A DNA stretch of 64,000 nt from contig CALURU010000005.1 of assembly GCA_944323255.1 (NCBI GenBank), forward strand, positions 1 to 64,000. Direction: 5' to 3'. Under the pieces are notes generated by a model. That model had not been told where the DNA came from, made no database searches, and saw nothing but the letters and a program-made list of their open reading frames with translations. This DNA comes from Candidatus Gastranaerophilales bacterium (GTDB lineage: Bacteria > Cyanobacteriota > Vampirovibrionia > Gastranaerophilales > Gastranaerophilaceae). Shown piece after piece: positions 6,704 through 16,014 of the stretch. Numbering within the stretch: position 1 is the stretch's first letter; the number at the start of each line of letters is the position of its first letter. The translations under genes and the position numbers were made by a program.

Positions 6704-8053
6704 ATGGATTTTTATTTTTCATTAATACTTGCAAAGGCAATCAGTGTATTTTTACACATAACAAAGCTTTCTGCCGGAACCTCAATTATTGGACGAATTG
6801 TATTAAAAATTTCTCCAAATTTCCTTAAAAAATGCAATAAATACATTAAAACAAAGATTAATATTACAGGAACTAACGGAAAAACTACAACTTCAGGTCT
6901 TATAACCCATATTCTTAAATCCGGCGGCAATACTGTTGTTAATAATGCAATGGGCGCTAATATGCTTGCAGGTGTCGTTAATGCGCTTTCTGTATCTTTA
7001 AACCCATTTATCCAAACGGATTATTCGGTTATAGAATCAGATGAAGCATACTTATCCAAGATTTATGACCAATTTGATGCGGATTATCTTGTCGTGACAA
7101 ATCTTTTCCGTGACCAGTTAGACCGATACGGTGAGCTTGCAACTACAAAGAAGCTTATTCAGGATGGAATTAACAAAAAGCCTGAATTGAAACTTTTATT
7201 GAATGCCGATGATCCTCTTGTTGCGTCTTTTGAGGGCAAAAGCAAAATCTTTTACGGCATAGAAGAGGTTTATTATGCCGATGAAAGTTTAAAATCAAAA
7301 TCCTCAACAGAAGAAACATTTAACTGTCCTTGCGGAAAACCGTTGAAATATGAAAAGAAATTTTTTGCCCAGCAGGGACATTATTATTGTGATTGCGGAT
7401 ATAGGCGTCCGAAACCTAAGTACAGTGCAGAGGTGACTTTATACAAAGATTATTCTATATTGAATATAATTTGTCATTCTGAGTCCGAAAATAGTTCGGG
7501 AACGAAGAACAAAACTTACGAAATTCCTCTTGTCGGGCTTTATAATGCGTACAATGCACTTGCCGCAATTTCGCTTTGTCTTGAGCTTGGAATAGATGAT
7601 ATAGAAAAGTATCTAGGCTCTTTTAAAGTCGCGTTTGGAAGAAGTGAAGTTAAGTATTTAAACGGGAAAAGGACTCTTATTCAGCTTATTAAAAACCCGA
7701 TTGGCGCAAATGAAGTTTTGAAAACAGTAAGCAGGGATTCAAATTTATTGATAATTATCAATGATAATTATGCAGACGGACGTGATGTTTCCTGGCTCTG
7801 GGATGCGGAATTTGAGCGGGTAAATACCAATAAAAACGAGATTGTTGTTTCAGGTATAAGAGCAAATGACATGGCTTTGAGACTTAAATATGCTGAGGTT
7901 CCGGAAAAACAAATAAAAATAATTCCGGATATAGATCATGCTATTGAATATATTTCTAAATCGGCAGATAATGATATTACAATTTTACCGACTTATACAG
8001 CACTTTTAAAGATTAATAACTGCAAGAAATTATGTGGAGGGTATGCTGAATGA
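6704..8053 (+). CDS. murT: MurT-type Mur ligase (lipid II isoglutaminyl synthase subunit)
   Basis: MurT with GatD amidates the D-glutamate of lipid II, using ATP and glutamine. The central domain has NITGTNGKTTTSGLITH (ATP loop, residue about 50) and SDEAYL. A zinc-ribbon insertion, CPCGKPLKY...YYCDCGYRRP (about 207-232), is a MurT hallmark, and the C-terminal DUF1727-type domain follows. Residues 257-270 (CHSESENSSGTKNK) are encoded by a copy of the palindromic repeat seen at 1566. AAGGAG lies before the ATG. The next gene overlaps by 4 bp but is not GatD, and no gatD is seen in the window, so the pairing is unproven. Confidence 0.85.
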   Translation: MDFYFSLILAKAISVFLHITKLSAGTSIIGRIVLKISPNFLKKCNKYIKTKINITGTNGKTTTSGLITHILKSGGNTVVNNAMGANMLAGVVNALSVSLNPFIQTDYSVIESDEAYLSKIYDQFDADYLVVTNLFRDQLDRYGELATTKKLIQDGINKKPELKLLLNADDPLVASFEGKSKIFYGIEEVYYADESLKSKSSTEETFNCPCGKPLKYEKKFFAQQGHYYCDCGYRRPKPKYSAEVTLYKDYSILNIICHSESENSSGTKNKTYEIPLVGLYNAYNALAAISLCLELGIDDIEKYLGSFKVAFGRSEVKYLNGKRTLIQLIKNPIGANEVLKTVSRDSNLLIIINDNYADGRDVSWLWDAEFERVNTNKNEIVVSGIRANDMALRLKYAEVPEKQIKIIPDIDHAIEYISKSADNDITILPTYTALLKINNCKKLCGGYAE

Positions 8054-9216
8054 AAAATGAGTACTTAGAACAAACTAAGAAGTTTTATGAAATTTATAAC
8101 AAAGAAGGATATCCTGTAATTAAAAAGTATGAACCCTTGCAGAAAAAGTTATTTTTAAAAGTTATTTTTTATTACAGCATATTTGGAGTAATAACTCTTG
8201 CATTATTAGTTTTTGCCATTATTCAAAGTAAGCAGACCGCAAATCCGATGTATTTATATATTATTGCTCTATGCTGCTATGGTTTATTCAATTTTGTTCA
8301 AAAGCTTGTATATAAAGAAAATTGGAAATATAATAACACTCTTAAATCTGAATGTATGAGTAAGTTTCTCCAAATTTTTGGCAATATATCATGGGACAAT
8401 GCAGGAAAAGAAACAAATGTTTTCGGCTCGGGACTCTCGCCTGAAATATTTAAATTTTCTACAAGTTCAACATCAGAACCTTTTACGGATATGGAAATAT
8501 TTTCATATGGTCTGTTTCCGGCTTATATCAGAAGGCGTGATGATGATTTTTTCTCAGGAACATACAAAGATGTTCCTTTTAAAATTGTTGAAACTACATT
8601 AAGAGGAAAACCTGATGGTTCAAAGAAGGAAAAAACTATTTTTCAAGGTGTTTTAGTTCTTTTTCAGACCCCTAAAAAAACAAACAGCACAACTGTAATT
8701 AAACAGAAATTGCATATTTCCCTAAAACAACAGATATTTAGAAAGTTATTATTAATTGTTTATGTTTTTTTGAGCGGATTATATATAATTTTCTTCAACC
8801 TAACTCTGGTATGCATTTTGCTGCTATTTTTTGGCATACCTCTTGCATTTTGTGGATTTCTTATGTATTTAAATAACCTAAAAGATTCTAAGAGTGTCAA
8901 ATTAGAATCAACTGATTTTAATAAAAAGTTCAACATAACCTCTTCTGATCAGGTGGAAGCAAGATATTTGCTTACTCCTTCCTTTATGGAAAGATTACTT
9001 AAATTAGAAACAGCTTTCAATGCAGATACGGTAAACTGTTCATTCCGAGAGAATAGTGTTATGTTTGCCCTTGGTACAAATAAAAACCTTTTTGAGCTGG
9101 GCAGTTTATATATAAAAGCTGAAAATCCAAAATCTATACAAAATTTTTACAATGAATTTTCTTCTATAATTAAAATGATTGAATATTTTAAACTGGACGA
9201 ACATACCGGGGTGTAA
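8050..9216 (+). CDS. DUF3137 membrane protein (copy 1)
   Basis: 388 residues with two pairs of hydrophobic helices. One pair lies at about 35-85. The other is at about 232-280 and looks like a family-specific insertion, since the three paralogues further on lack it. It carries the motifs VPFKIVETTL near 175 and VEARYLLTPSFMERLLKLE near 300, both shared with the genes at 38367, 39375 and 40319. DUF3137 proteins are uncharacterised; several are encoded beside LemA. The ATG overlaps the murT stop (ATGA), so the two are translationally coupled. Confidence 0.8.
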   Translation: MKNEYLEQTKKFYEIYNKEGYPVIKKYEPLQKKLFLKVIFYYSIFGVITLALLVFAIIQSKQTANPMYLYIIALCCYGLFNFVQKLVYKENWKYNNTLKSECMSKFLQIFGNISWDNAGKETNVFGSGLSPEIFKFSTSSTSEPFTDMEIFSYGLFPAYIRRRDDDFFSGTYKDVPFKIVETTLRGKPDGSKKEKTIFQGVLVLFQTPKKTNSTTVIKQKLHISLKQQIFRKLLLIVYVFLSGLYIIFFNLTLVCILLLFFGIPLAFCGFLMYLNNLKDSKSVKLESTDFNKKFNITSSDQVEARYLLTPSFMERLLKLETAFNADTVNCSFRENSVMFALGTNKNLFELGSLYIKAENPKSIQNFYNEFSSIIKMIEYFKLDEHTGV

Positions 9217-9261
9217 TAAAATTAAAGTGATAAAGATTTTCAAATAGCAGGAGTAAATAGT

Positions 9262-9972
9262 ATGTTATTAGGTGTAAATATAGATCATGTTGCGACATTA
9301 AGAAATGCAAGAGGCGGAAATGAACCGGATGTTCTTGCAGCTGCGAGAATTTGCAAGGACTGTAAAGTGGAATCAATCACTACACACTTGAGAGAGGATC
9401 GAAGGCATATTAAAGATGCGGATGTTGAAGCAATAAGAATGCTTCCGAGAGTTAGATTAAATTTAGAAATGGCAATGACTGATGAGATGCAGGAAATTGC
9501 ACTCCGCATAAGACCGCATGCAGTATGTATTGTGCCGGAAAAAAGACAGGAACTTACAACAGAAGGCGGGCTTGATGTTGCAGGACAATTAAACAGAGCA
9601 ATAGATTTTGTAAAACCGCTTATTGAAAAGAAAATTGAAGTAAGTTTCTTTATTGATCCTGATATAGACCAAATTTCAGCAGTCTCAAAAACGGGAGCAC
9701 CTTTTATAGAGCTTCATACCGGCAGGTACTCGGAAGCCTTTGGAACAACTGAAGAAGAAAAAGTTTTTGAGGACTTAAAAGGCGCAGCTATATTTGCTCA
9801 AAATTTTGGCTTAAAGGTTAATGCAGGACATGGACTCAATTATCAGAATGTAGTAAGAATGCACGAAATTCCAAATCTTGTTGAACTGAATATAGGGCAT
9901 TCAATAATTGCACGTTCTATTTTTGTCGGATTAGAACAGGCTATCAAAGAAATGAAGGAACTTGTAAAATGA
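9262..9972 (+). CDS. pdxJ: Pyridoxine 5'-phosphate synthase PdxJ
   Basis: Condenses 1-deoxyxylulose 5-phosphate with 3-amino-2-oxopropyl phosphate to make vitamin B6 (DXP-dependent route). The 236-residue TIM-barrel begins with the diagnostic VNIDHVATLRNARGG. It contains HLREDRRHI, EMAMTDEM, CIVPEKRQELTTEGGLDV, ELHTGRYSE and VNAGHGLNY, with the final phosphate site in NIGHSIIARSIF. Length is normal. AGGAG precedes the ATG. It is coupled by an ATGA overlap to the next small gene. Confidence 0.96.
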   Translation: MLLGVNIDHVATLRNARGGNEPDVLAAARICKDCKVESITTHLREDRRHIKDADVEAIRMLPRVRLNLEMAMTDEMQEIALRIRPHAVCIVPEKRQELTTEGGLDVAGQLNRAIDFVKPLIEKKIEVSFFIDPDIDQISAVSKTGAPFIELHTGRYSEAFGTTEEEKVFEDLKGAAIFAQNFGLKVNAGHGLNYQNVVRMHEIPNLVELNIGHSIIARSIFVGLEQAIKEMKELVK

Positions 9973-10283
9973 AAAATAAAGAAGAAGTTGTTAAAGAAAT
10001 GCAGCTGGTTGTTGAGCAAATGAGGCTTGATGATATAGAAGAAAATCCGGATTGCGAAAACGAATTTTTTATCTGTGATGCCTGCGGCGGAACAAAATCT
10101 CTTGCCGGTTCGGTTCAGTATGGAAATTACAGACTTTGCAATGACTGCGTGCTTTATGCAGAAGTCGGATTTGAACTCGGACAGATTAAAGATATTGAAG
10201 AGCTTATTAATGCAATGGAGGATAAGCGGCTGGAAGCTGACTGCGAATTCTTGAAAAACGAACAGAAAAGATTAGAAAATTAA
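9969..10283 (+). CDS. Small zinc-ribbon protein
   Basis: 104 residues with a four-cysteine cluster, CDACGG (about 36-41) and CNDCVLY (about 58-64), spaced like a treble-clef zinc ribbon, flanked by acidic helices. No family recognised. The start overlaps the pdxJ stop (ATGA), so the two are co-translated; whether it serves B6 metabolism is unknown. Its end overlaps the convergent acyltransferase by 4 bp. Confidence 0.7.
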   Translation: MKNKEEVVKEMQLVVEQMRLDDIEENPDCENEFFICDACGGTKSLAGSVQYGNYRLCNDCVLYAEVGFELGQIKDIEELINAMEDKRLEADCEFLKNEQKRLEN

Positions 10284-11011
10284 TAATCAGATTTTCTTTG
10301 CCATTCCAGGTTTTTCTTTACAATTTTAGCCGGATTCCCGGCAAGTACGGCATTTTCTTCTTTACAGCTCTTTGTAACAACTGAATGTGTACCAACGATA
10401 CAATTGTCGGCGATTTCAACATTTTTGCAAATAGTTGTTTCACAGCCAAGCCAGACATGGTTTCCTATATTGCAAAAGTATCCTTTATTAATAATTTTTT
10501 CGGCATCGGGGGGAGTAATTATATGATAATCTCCGCTCATAATATGTATACCCCAGGAAAACATACAATCCTCACCAATATTTATTTTAGAATTTTTGGA
10601 CACGCAGTCAATTCTGCCGCCGTTTGATGTGGTATTTTTACCTATATTAATTTGAGTATCATTAACGGCGAATAAAGAAGTATTATTCAAGATTGTTTCC
10701 TCTCCGATGTTTATGATGGCATTATTCCCTTCAATTGTTATGCTGCAATTATTAAATTTATATGGGGCATGAATAACTATCTCATTGTTATTACCCTTAA
10801 TCTTAATTCCAAGTCCTGTAATACGCTTTTTTACAGCTTTTTTAACAGAGTTTTCAACAACATAAATATTATTATTCAGACCTTCCTGTTTATACCCGAT
10901 AGATTTTGAACACTTAAAACCAAAAATCTTTACGATTTTATATTTAAATCCTCCAACATAACTGTTTTTAACGGAGAAGATATCCTGAATAATATCTTTC
11001 AATATTCCCAT
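10280..11011 (-). CDS. Left-handed beta-helix acyltransferase
   Basis: 243 residues. The middle is a series of hexapeptide-like turns (INIGEETILNNTS, INIGKNTTSNGG, INIGEDCMFSWG). The end has the sugar O-acetyltransferase pattern IGNHVWLGCETTICKNVEIADNCIVGTHSVVTKS, given here across residues 186-219, then AVLAGNPAKIVKKN. Catalytic His candidates lie in IHIMSGDYHII and IGNHVWLG. It likely O- or N-acylates a surface sugar. No polysaccharide operon surrounds it, so the acceptor is unknown. Confidence 0.8.
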   Translation of the reverse strand: MGILKDIIQDIFSVKNSYVGGFKYKIVKIFGFKCSKSIGYKQEGLNNNIYVVENSVKKAVKKRITGLGIKIKGNNNEIVIHAPYKFNNCSITIEGNNAIINIGEETILNNTSLFAVNDTQINIGKNTTSNGGRIDCVSKNSKINIGEDCMFSWGIHIMSGDYHIITPPDAEKIINKGYFCNIGNHVWLGCETTICKNVEIADNCIVGTHSVVTKSCKEENAVLAGNPAKIVKKNLEWQRKSDY

Positions 11012-11127
11012 AATTACTTCCTTTTACTCTATTAGCATATATTACTAAATTAATAACATGAATATAGCATATTAGCAACTTATTTTCAATTAATTATGAA
11101 AGTAAGATTTATATTAGAGGGGTTAAT

Positions 11128-11457
11128 ATGCAAACGTTAAAAGAAAAATTAGGAGCAAGAATCAAAGCCCGAAGGAAGGAACTTGGACTTTCGCAGGAAG
11201 AACTTGCGGAACGTATAAATATGGATACCCCGAATCTTAGTAATATTGAGCGCGGGAAACGTTTTATGACTGCGGAAACTCTGGAGAAAATTGCGCAGGC
11301 TCTTGCGACAACAGAGAGAGAACTTTTCGATTTTAGCGAACATGAACCTCAAAAATATTACCGAAGCGATATAGATAAACTATTGGATAAATGCGATAAA
11401 GAGGATTTGAAATTTATTTTTGAGGTTATAAAAAGTTATTTCAATACTAAAAAATAA
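11128..11457 (+). CDS. XRE-family DNA-binding regulator
   Basis: 109 residues. The N-terminal helix-turn-helix (about 8-65) is a textbook Cro/CI fold: GARIKARRKELGLSQEELAE, then TPNLSNIERGKR. The short C-terminal helix is not a known sensor domain. It has an AGAGGGG ribosome-binding site. It resembles the regulator at 16015. Target genes cannot be told; it could act on the flanking nif-type genes or on itself. Confidence 0.85.
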   Translation: MQTLKEKLGARIKARRKELGLSQEELAERINMDTPNLSNIERGKRFMTAETLEKIAQALATTERELFDFSEHEPQKYYRSDIDKLLDKCDKEDLKFIFEVIKSYFNTKK

Positions 11458-11552
11458 CCCTGCTGAGATACGCTTAATTGATTATTTGTATTTCCTTTTT
11501 TGTAGTAAAATTATAGTGTAAAAATTCAACTACATGAAAAGAGGGTAATATA

Positions 11553-12383
11553 ATGTGGGAATATTCGGAGAAGGTTTTGGAGCACTACAGACATCCGAGA
11601 AATGTCGGCAAAATTGATGATGCTGATTTAATCGGCGAAGCCGGCTCGCTTGCCTGCGGTGATTCACTTAAATTATATTTAAAATTAGACGGTAATGTTA
11701 TAAAAGATGCTAAATTTCAGACTTTCGGCTGCGGTTCTGCCGTTGCTTCATCAAGTATTTTGACTGAAATGATTATAGGAAAAACTCTTGAGGAAGCAAA
11801 GAAGATTACAAACAAAGATATCGCAGAAGAGCTGGGCGGGCTTCCGCAGGAGAAGATGCACTGTTCAGTTATGGGGCAGGAGGCACTTGAGGATGCGCTT
11901 AAAAAATATTACGGAAAAGATGAAATTGAAGAAGAAATAGGGCTTCCTAAAAGTGGTGATAAAATTGTCTGTACCTGTTTTAATGTTACGGAAAACCAGA
12001 TATGGGAAGCAATTAAGGTTAACGGCTTAAAGACGGTTGAAGAAGTTACAAATTACACAAAAGCCGGCGGTGCCTGCGGAAGATGCAAGGGGCTTATTAA
12101 GGATATAATTGATACTTATTATAAAAAAGAAGTTAAAGCGGAGGAGTTAACTCCGACTCAAAAAATTCTTAAAATAAGCAAGGTTATAGATCAGCAGATT
12201 TCACCGCAGCTTCAAAAAGACGGCGGAGACATTGAACTTATTGACGTCGAAGGGAACAAGGTTAAAGTTAAATTAACCGGCATGTGCAGCGGATGCAAGA
12301 ATGCGGCAATGACTCTGAAAGCTTTTGTTGAATCTGTGTTGAAAGACAAAGTGGATTCTAATTTGGAAGTCGAGCAGGTGTAG
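11553..12383 (+). CDS. nifU: NifU iron-sulfur scaffold protein, three-domain form
   Basis: Assembles Fe-S clusters from sulfur supplied by NifS. The N-terminal IscU-like domain (1-125) has cysteines in LACGDSLK, TFGCGSAVA and MHCSVMG. A central BFD-like [2Fe-2S] domain (about 137-190) has CTCFNV and GGACGRCKG. The C-terminal NifU domain (about 205-275) has LQKDGGDIEL and CSGCKNA. The full-length form usually accompanies nitrogenase, but no nif structural genes are present, so it probably serves general cluster assembly. nifS follows. Confidence 0.95.
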   Translation: MWEYSEKVLEHYRHPRNVGKIDDADLIGEAGSLACGDSLKLYLKLDGNVIKDAKFQTFGCGSAVASSSILTEMIIGKTLEEAKKITNKDIAEELGGLPQEKMHCSVMGQEALEDALKKYYGKDEIEEEIGLPKSGDKIVCTCFNVTENQIWEAIKVNGLKTVEEVTNYTKAGGACGRCKGLIKDIIDTYYKKEVKAEELTPTQKILKISKVIDQQISPQLQKDGGDIELIDVEGNKVKVKLTGMCSGCKNAAMTLKAFVESVLKDKVDSNLEVEQV

Positions 12384-12417
12384 GCGGGTAGAATGCGCAC
12401 CGCCTGAAAGGTTAAAA

Positions 12418-13605
12418 ATGATTTACTTAGACAATAATGCAACTACAAAAATAGATGAAAGAGTTTTAGAAGAGATGCTTCCGTATCTCAGGGAGGATTA
12501 TGCAAATCCTTCCAGTATGTATGATTTTGCAAAGAAGCCGGCTGCGGCGATAAAAGAAGCAAGGGCAAAAGTAAGAGATTTTTTGGGCGCTGCCAGCGAA
12601 AAGGATATTTATTTTACTTCCTGCGGTTCGGAATCTGCAAACACTGCAATCAAAGGTGTTTTGAATTGTAATAAAGAGAAACGCCACATAATAACTACAA
12701 AAGTCGAGCACCCTGCAGTTTTGAATACGTATAAAGAGTTTGAAAAAAACGGGTATGAAGTCGACTATATTGGAGTAAATTCTCAAGGCGAACTGGATAT
12801 TGAAGAGCTTAAATCAAAACTCAGAAAAGATACGGCGCTTGTTTCTGTAATGTATGCAAACAACGAGACAGGTGTAATTTATCCGGTAGAAGAAATTGCC
12901 GAGTACATTAAATCCAAGTCTCCGGAAACAAGATTTTTTGTGGATGCGGTTCAGGCTGCGGGAAAAATTCCTATAAATGTAAAAGAAACACAAATAGATT
13001 TATTGGGAATTTCAGGCCACAAGTTCCATGCGCCAAAAGGTATCGGTGCTTTGTACGTTAAACCGGATGTAAGATTCACACCGCTTATCAACGGCGGGCA
13101 TCAGGAAAGGGGTATGAGAGCCGGAACGGAAAATGTTCCATATATTGCCGGTATCGGAAAAGCTGCTGAGCTTGCAATGGAGGCTTTAAATTATGAGCAA
13201 AAGGAAGTTGCAAGACTCCGTAACAAATTGGAAGAAGGAATTTTGAAGAACGTATTTAATGCGAGATTAAACACGGGAGTTAAAAACAGAGTTCCTAATA
13301 CAACAAATATCGGGTTTGAGTATGTGGAAGGCGAGCTGATTCTCCTTCACCTGAGTGATATCGGAGTTTGTGCAAGTTCAGGAAGCGCCTGCACTTCAGG
13401 TTCGCTGGAGCCGAGCCATGTATTAAGAGCCATGGGAATTCCGTTTACCGCTCTTCACGGCTCAATAAGATTCAGTCTTTCAAGATTTACTAAGGAAAGC
13501 GATATTGATTTTGTAATCGAAAAAATGCCTGCCATAATGGATAAATTGACCTCAATTTCTCCGTTTCAGGACGAGTTGGAAGTATTAAGAAAAAGAAAAG
13601 GATAG
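12418..13605 (+). CDS. nifS: Cysteine desulfurase NifS
   Basis: PLP enzyme releasing sulfur from cysteine for NifU. 395 residues, starting IYLDNNATTKIDERVLEEM. The PLP lysine sits in SGHKFHAPKG (about residue 202). The catalytic cysteine loop is SGSACTSGSLEPSHVLRAMG (Cys about 325), the extended-loop form of NifS/IscS. It lies 34 bp downstream of nifU on the same strand with AAAGG at the start; a small GGCGG/CCGCC hairpin lies between. Two-gene operon with nifU. Confidence 0.96.
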   Translation: MIYLDNNATTKIDERVLEEMLPYLREDYANPSSMYDFAKKPAAAIKEARAKVRDFLGAASEKDIYFTSCGSESANTAIKGVLNCNKEKRHIITTKVEHPAVLNTYKEFEKNGYEVDYIGVNSQGELDIEELKSKLRKDTALVSVMYANNETGVIYPVEEIAEYIKSKSPETRFFVDAVQAAGKIPINVKETQIDLLGISGHKFHAPKGIGALYVKPDVRFTPLINGGHQERGMRAGTENVPYIAGIGKAAELAMEALNYEQKEVARLRNKLEEGILKNVFNARLNTGVKNRVPNTTNIGFEYVEGELILLHLSDIGVCASSGSACTSGSLEPSHVLRAMGIPFTALHGSIRFSLSRFTKESDIDFVIEKMPAIMDKLTSISPFQDELEVLRKRKG

Positions 13606-13608
13606 TTT

Positions 13609-14454
13609 ATGATTGATGAGATTTTAATTAATCCCGTTGTAAAGTTTCTGGAAGCGCATGCAAAATTCATAATAGGTGTTTTGGTAAATATTGTACTTAT
13701 TTGGGCTGCATGCAAAATTATTGATACTTTTCAAAGAAATATTGAGAAAAATCTGGCAAAAAAAATGTCGGATTCGCCGCTTTTAAATTTGATGCCCGTA
13801 TTAACGAAAATTCTGAAAGCACTTGTAATCTTTATTCTGCTTGCCGGATTTTTACAGAGCTTCGGGTACAATGTAGCGTCACTTATCGCAGGATTCGGAA
13901 TCACAGGTTTGGCAGTAGGTTTTGCTGCTAAAGAAGCAATCGGAAACATTTTCGGCTCTTTCGGACTTCTTGCCGACAGAGTTTATAAGATTGGTGAATA
14001 CATAAAATTTAACGGGTACGAAGGAACTGTAGAAAATATTAATTTACGCTCAACTACCGTAAGAAGTTTAGAGGGGTTTGCAATTAATGTTCCGAATAAT
14101 TTGCTTGCTAATGAAGAGATTACAAATGTTTCCCAGACAAATGCCAGAAGAATAGATCTTACAGTGGATATCGAGTACGGAACATCTAACGAAAAAATCG
14201 ACAGAGCGTGCGAAATTTTGAGAGAAGTGGCAAGGAGGGACGAAACTATTCTTGACGGTGAATACGCTTTTATAGAAAATCTTGCTCCGAGTTCAATTGC
14301 GGTAAGGCTTGTTTGCTATACTACAAAAGCCTCCTGGGGTGAATATGTTTATGTAAAAAGCCGTGTGATAAGAGAAATTATTCACAGATACAGAGAAGAA
14401 GGAATAGAATTTGCCTTCCCGTCTACAAGTGTATATATGGCAAAGAGTGAATAA
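13609..14454 (+). CDS. MscS-family mechanosensitive channel
   Basis: 281 residues. Two or three N-terminal membrane helices are followed by the pore-lining helix VASLIAGFGITGLAVGFAAK (about 85-104), then the MscS beta domain with YKIGEYIKFNGYEGTVENI and INLRSTTVRSLEG, and the alpha/beta C-terminal domain. It releases solutes on osmotic down-shock. Starts 3 bp after nifS; no functional link to Fe-S assembly is evident. Confidence 0.92.
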   Translation: MIDEILINPVVKFLEAHAKFIIGVLVNIVLIWAACKIIDTFQRNIEKNLAKKMSDSPLLNLMPVLTKILKALVIFILLAGFLQSFGYNVASLIAGFGITGLAVGFAAKEAIGNIFGSFGLLADRVYKIGEYIKFNGYEGTVENINLRSTTVRSLEGFAINVPNNLLANEEITNVSQTNARRIDLTVDIEYGTSNEKIDRACEILREVARRDETILDGEYAFIENLAPSSIAVRLVCYTTKASWGEYVYVKSRVIREIIHRYREEGIEFAFPSTSVYMAKSE

Positions 14455-14463
14455 ATACAACAA

Positions 14464-14934
14464 ATGCGAATTAAGATAATTGCATTAGGAAAAATTAAAG
14501 AAAAGTTTTTAAAAGACGGTATTGATGAATTCCTCAAACGTCTTACGCCTTATGCGTCTGTTGAAATTGTCGAACTCCAGCCGGTGGAGATTCGGGATGA
14601 AAATTTGATAGAAAAAGCACTTTTGCAGGAGGGCGAGAAGATTTTGTCTTTAATAAAAAATGACGCCTTTGTGATAACTCTTGAAATCGGCGGAAAACAA
14701 TTATCCTCTGAAGAATTTGCGCAAAAAATAAATGGGATTTCAACCTCCGGAGTCAGCGAGCTGGTATTTGTAATCGGCTCTTCCTGCGGGCTTGCGGCGA
14801 CTGTTTCTAATAGAGCAAATTTTAAATTAAGTATGTCAAAAATGACTTTTCTTCATCAATTTGCAAGACTACTTCTGGTAGAACAAATTTACAGAGCTTT
14901 TAAGATTCTGAAAAATGAAACCTATCACAAATGA
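14464..14934 (+). CDS. rlmH: 23S rRNA (pseudouridine1915-N3)-methyltransferase RlmH
   Basis: 156 residues, the normal length, of the SPOUT fold. Ends with the family signature KLSMSKMTFLHQFARLLLVEQ and IYRAFKILKNETYHK (split here; together they span 118-156). The SAM-binding knot loop reads VFVIGSSCGLAATV, where most homologues have IGGxxG, so the second Gly is Ser. The ATG at 14464 has only a weak A-rich site. Its 3' end overlaps the convergent next gene by 10 bp. Confidence 0.93.
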   Translation: MRIKIIALGKIKEKFLKDGIDEFLKRLTPYASVEIVELQPVEIRDENLIEKALLQEGEKILSLIKNDAFVITLEIGGKQLSSEEFAQKINGISTSGVSELVFVIGSSCGLAATVSNRANFKLSMSKMTFLHQFARLLLVEQIYRAFKILKNETYHK

Positions 14935-15866
14935 ATTTTTATACGGATAAACATTAAGTAAATAAGTTTATACTTTTGTCCGTTTATATAGATATTACTA
15001 ACTGAAAATATTTTCTGGAAGATATTATATTTTTTATTACTATCATTAGGATGGTTTATTTTTACGGTATCATCCGTATTGCTTTTTACAGGATGATATA
15101 ATTTGTTATCAGGTTTTTCAAAAAATCTCTCATTATTGAAATTATAACAGTTAAGATGAATTGTAGGGTCATTAATGGAAGAACAAGAAAACCCGTTATT
15201 CATTAATTCTGTTGGTACGAATAATTCACAGGAAGGCCACTTGTTTTCTTCAGAATACTTCTCCTTGTAAGTGTCTAAATGCAGCATGCGTTTTTTGTAT
15301 AAAAAATCTATCGCTTTTCCGCTCAGGCGGCATACAGGGAAAAAAGAACCGTAAAGCGGTTGGTTTTTATAAATCCACTCAACCCCATGTGTCCAGCACC
15401 ACTCAGAATTATGGCTTTCCGGACGGAAGTTGCATATTATTAAATCATCATTGTTTTTTTGATATTTATTCAGAAAGGAGTTATAACTGTTGCCATTGCA
15501 ATAAACATCATAATCAAACTGCCAGTAAAAATCGTAATTCGGAAAATATTTTCTTACATATATAAAACGATAGTCAGCATTAGCCCACATAACATCTTTG
15601 AATTCAGGTTTATTTGTATGTGCTGTGAGCATCGGCAAACCTAAGCTTTCGTTTACTTTCTGGTCAAATAGAAAACACTTTATATCTGTTTCATAGAAAT
15701 TTTGTTTTGTCACTGTTGAGTTTTGTGAAACGGGAAGCTTCAGAGTTGTATTATCAATAGCAAGAATAGTATCACAATTTTTTATTCTTGAAAGTTTTTG
15801 GTATTCATTAATTATAGCTTTATTTATGATATGTGTACTTATAAATAAAAGAGTCTTACGGTTCAT
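14925..15866 (-). CDS. Glycosyltransferase-like protein
   Basis: 313 residues, no signal peptide. It has an alpha/beta start (LLFISTHIINKAIIN), an acidic FYWQFDYDVYCNGNSYN motif near 128-142 that could act as a metal/nucleotide-sugar DxD site, WCWTHGVEWIYK near 157, and a Cys/Trp-rich WPSCELFVPTELMNNGF segment. This resembles distant surface-sugar transferases. I cannot assign a family with certainty, and neither donor nor acceptor is known. The gene stands alone, convergent with rlmH. Confidence 0.5.
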   Translation of the reverse strand: MNRKTLLFISTHIINKAIINEYQKLSRIKNCDTILAIDNTTLKLPVSQNSTVTKQNFYETDIKCFLFDQKVNESLGLPMLTAHTNKPEFKDVMWANADYRFIYVRKYFPNYDFYWQFDYDVYCNGNSYNSFLNKYQKNNDDLIICNFRPESHNSEWCWTHGVEWIYKNQPLYGSFFPVCRLSGKAIDFLYKKRMLHLDTYKEKYSEENKWPSCELFVPTELMNNGFSCSSINDPTIHLNCYNFNNERFFEKPDNKLYHPVKSNTDDTVKINHPNDSNKKYNIFQKIFSVSNIYINGQKYKLIYLMFIRIKIHL

Positions 15867-16014
15867 GATTTGTATTATTTTTCTTAATTAGTAATATGTA
15901 TAACATTATAGTAAAGAAAATTTAAACACGCAACATGTTTCTTATTATATACTTTATGTAATACATGTCAGGTTAAAAGGTCATTATATATTAGGTATTT
16001 TATAAAAAGAGGAA

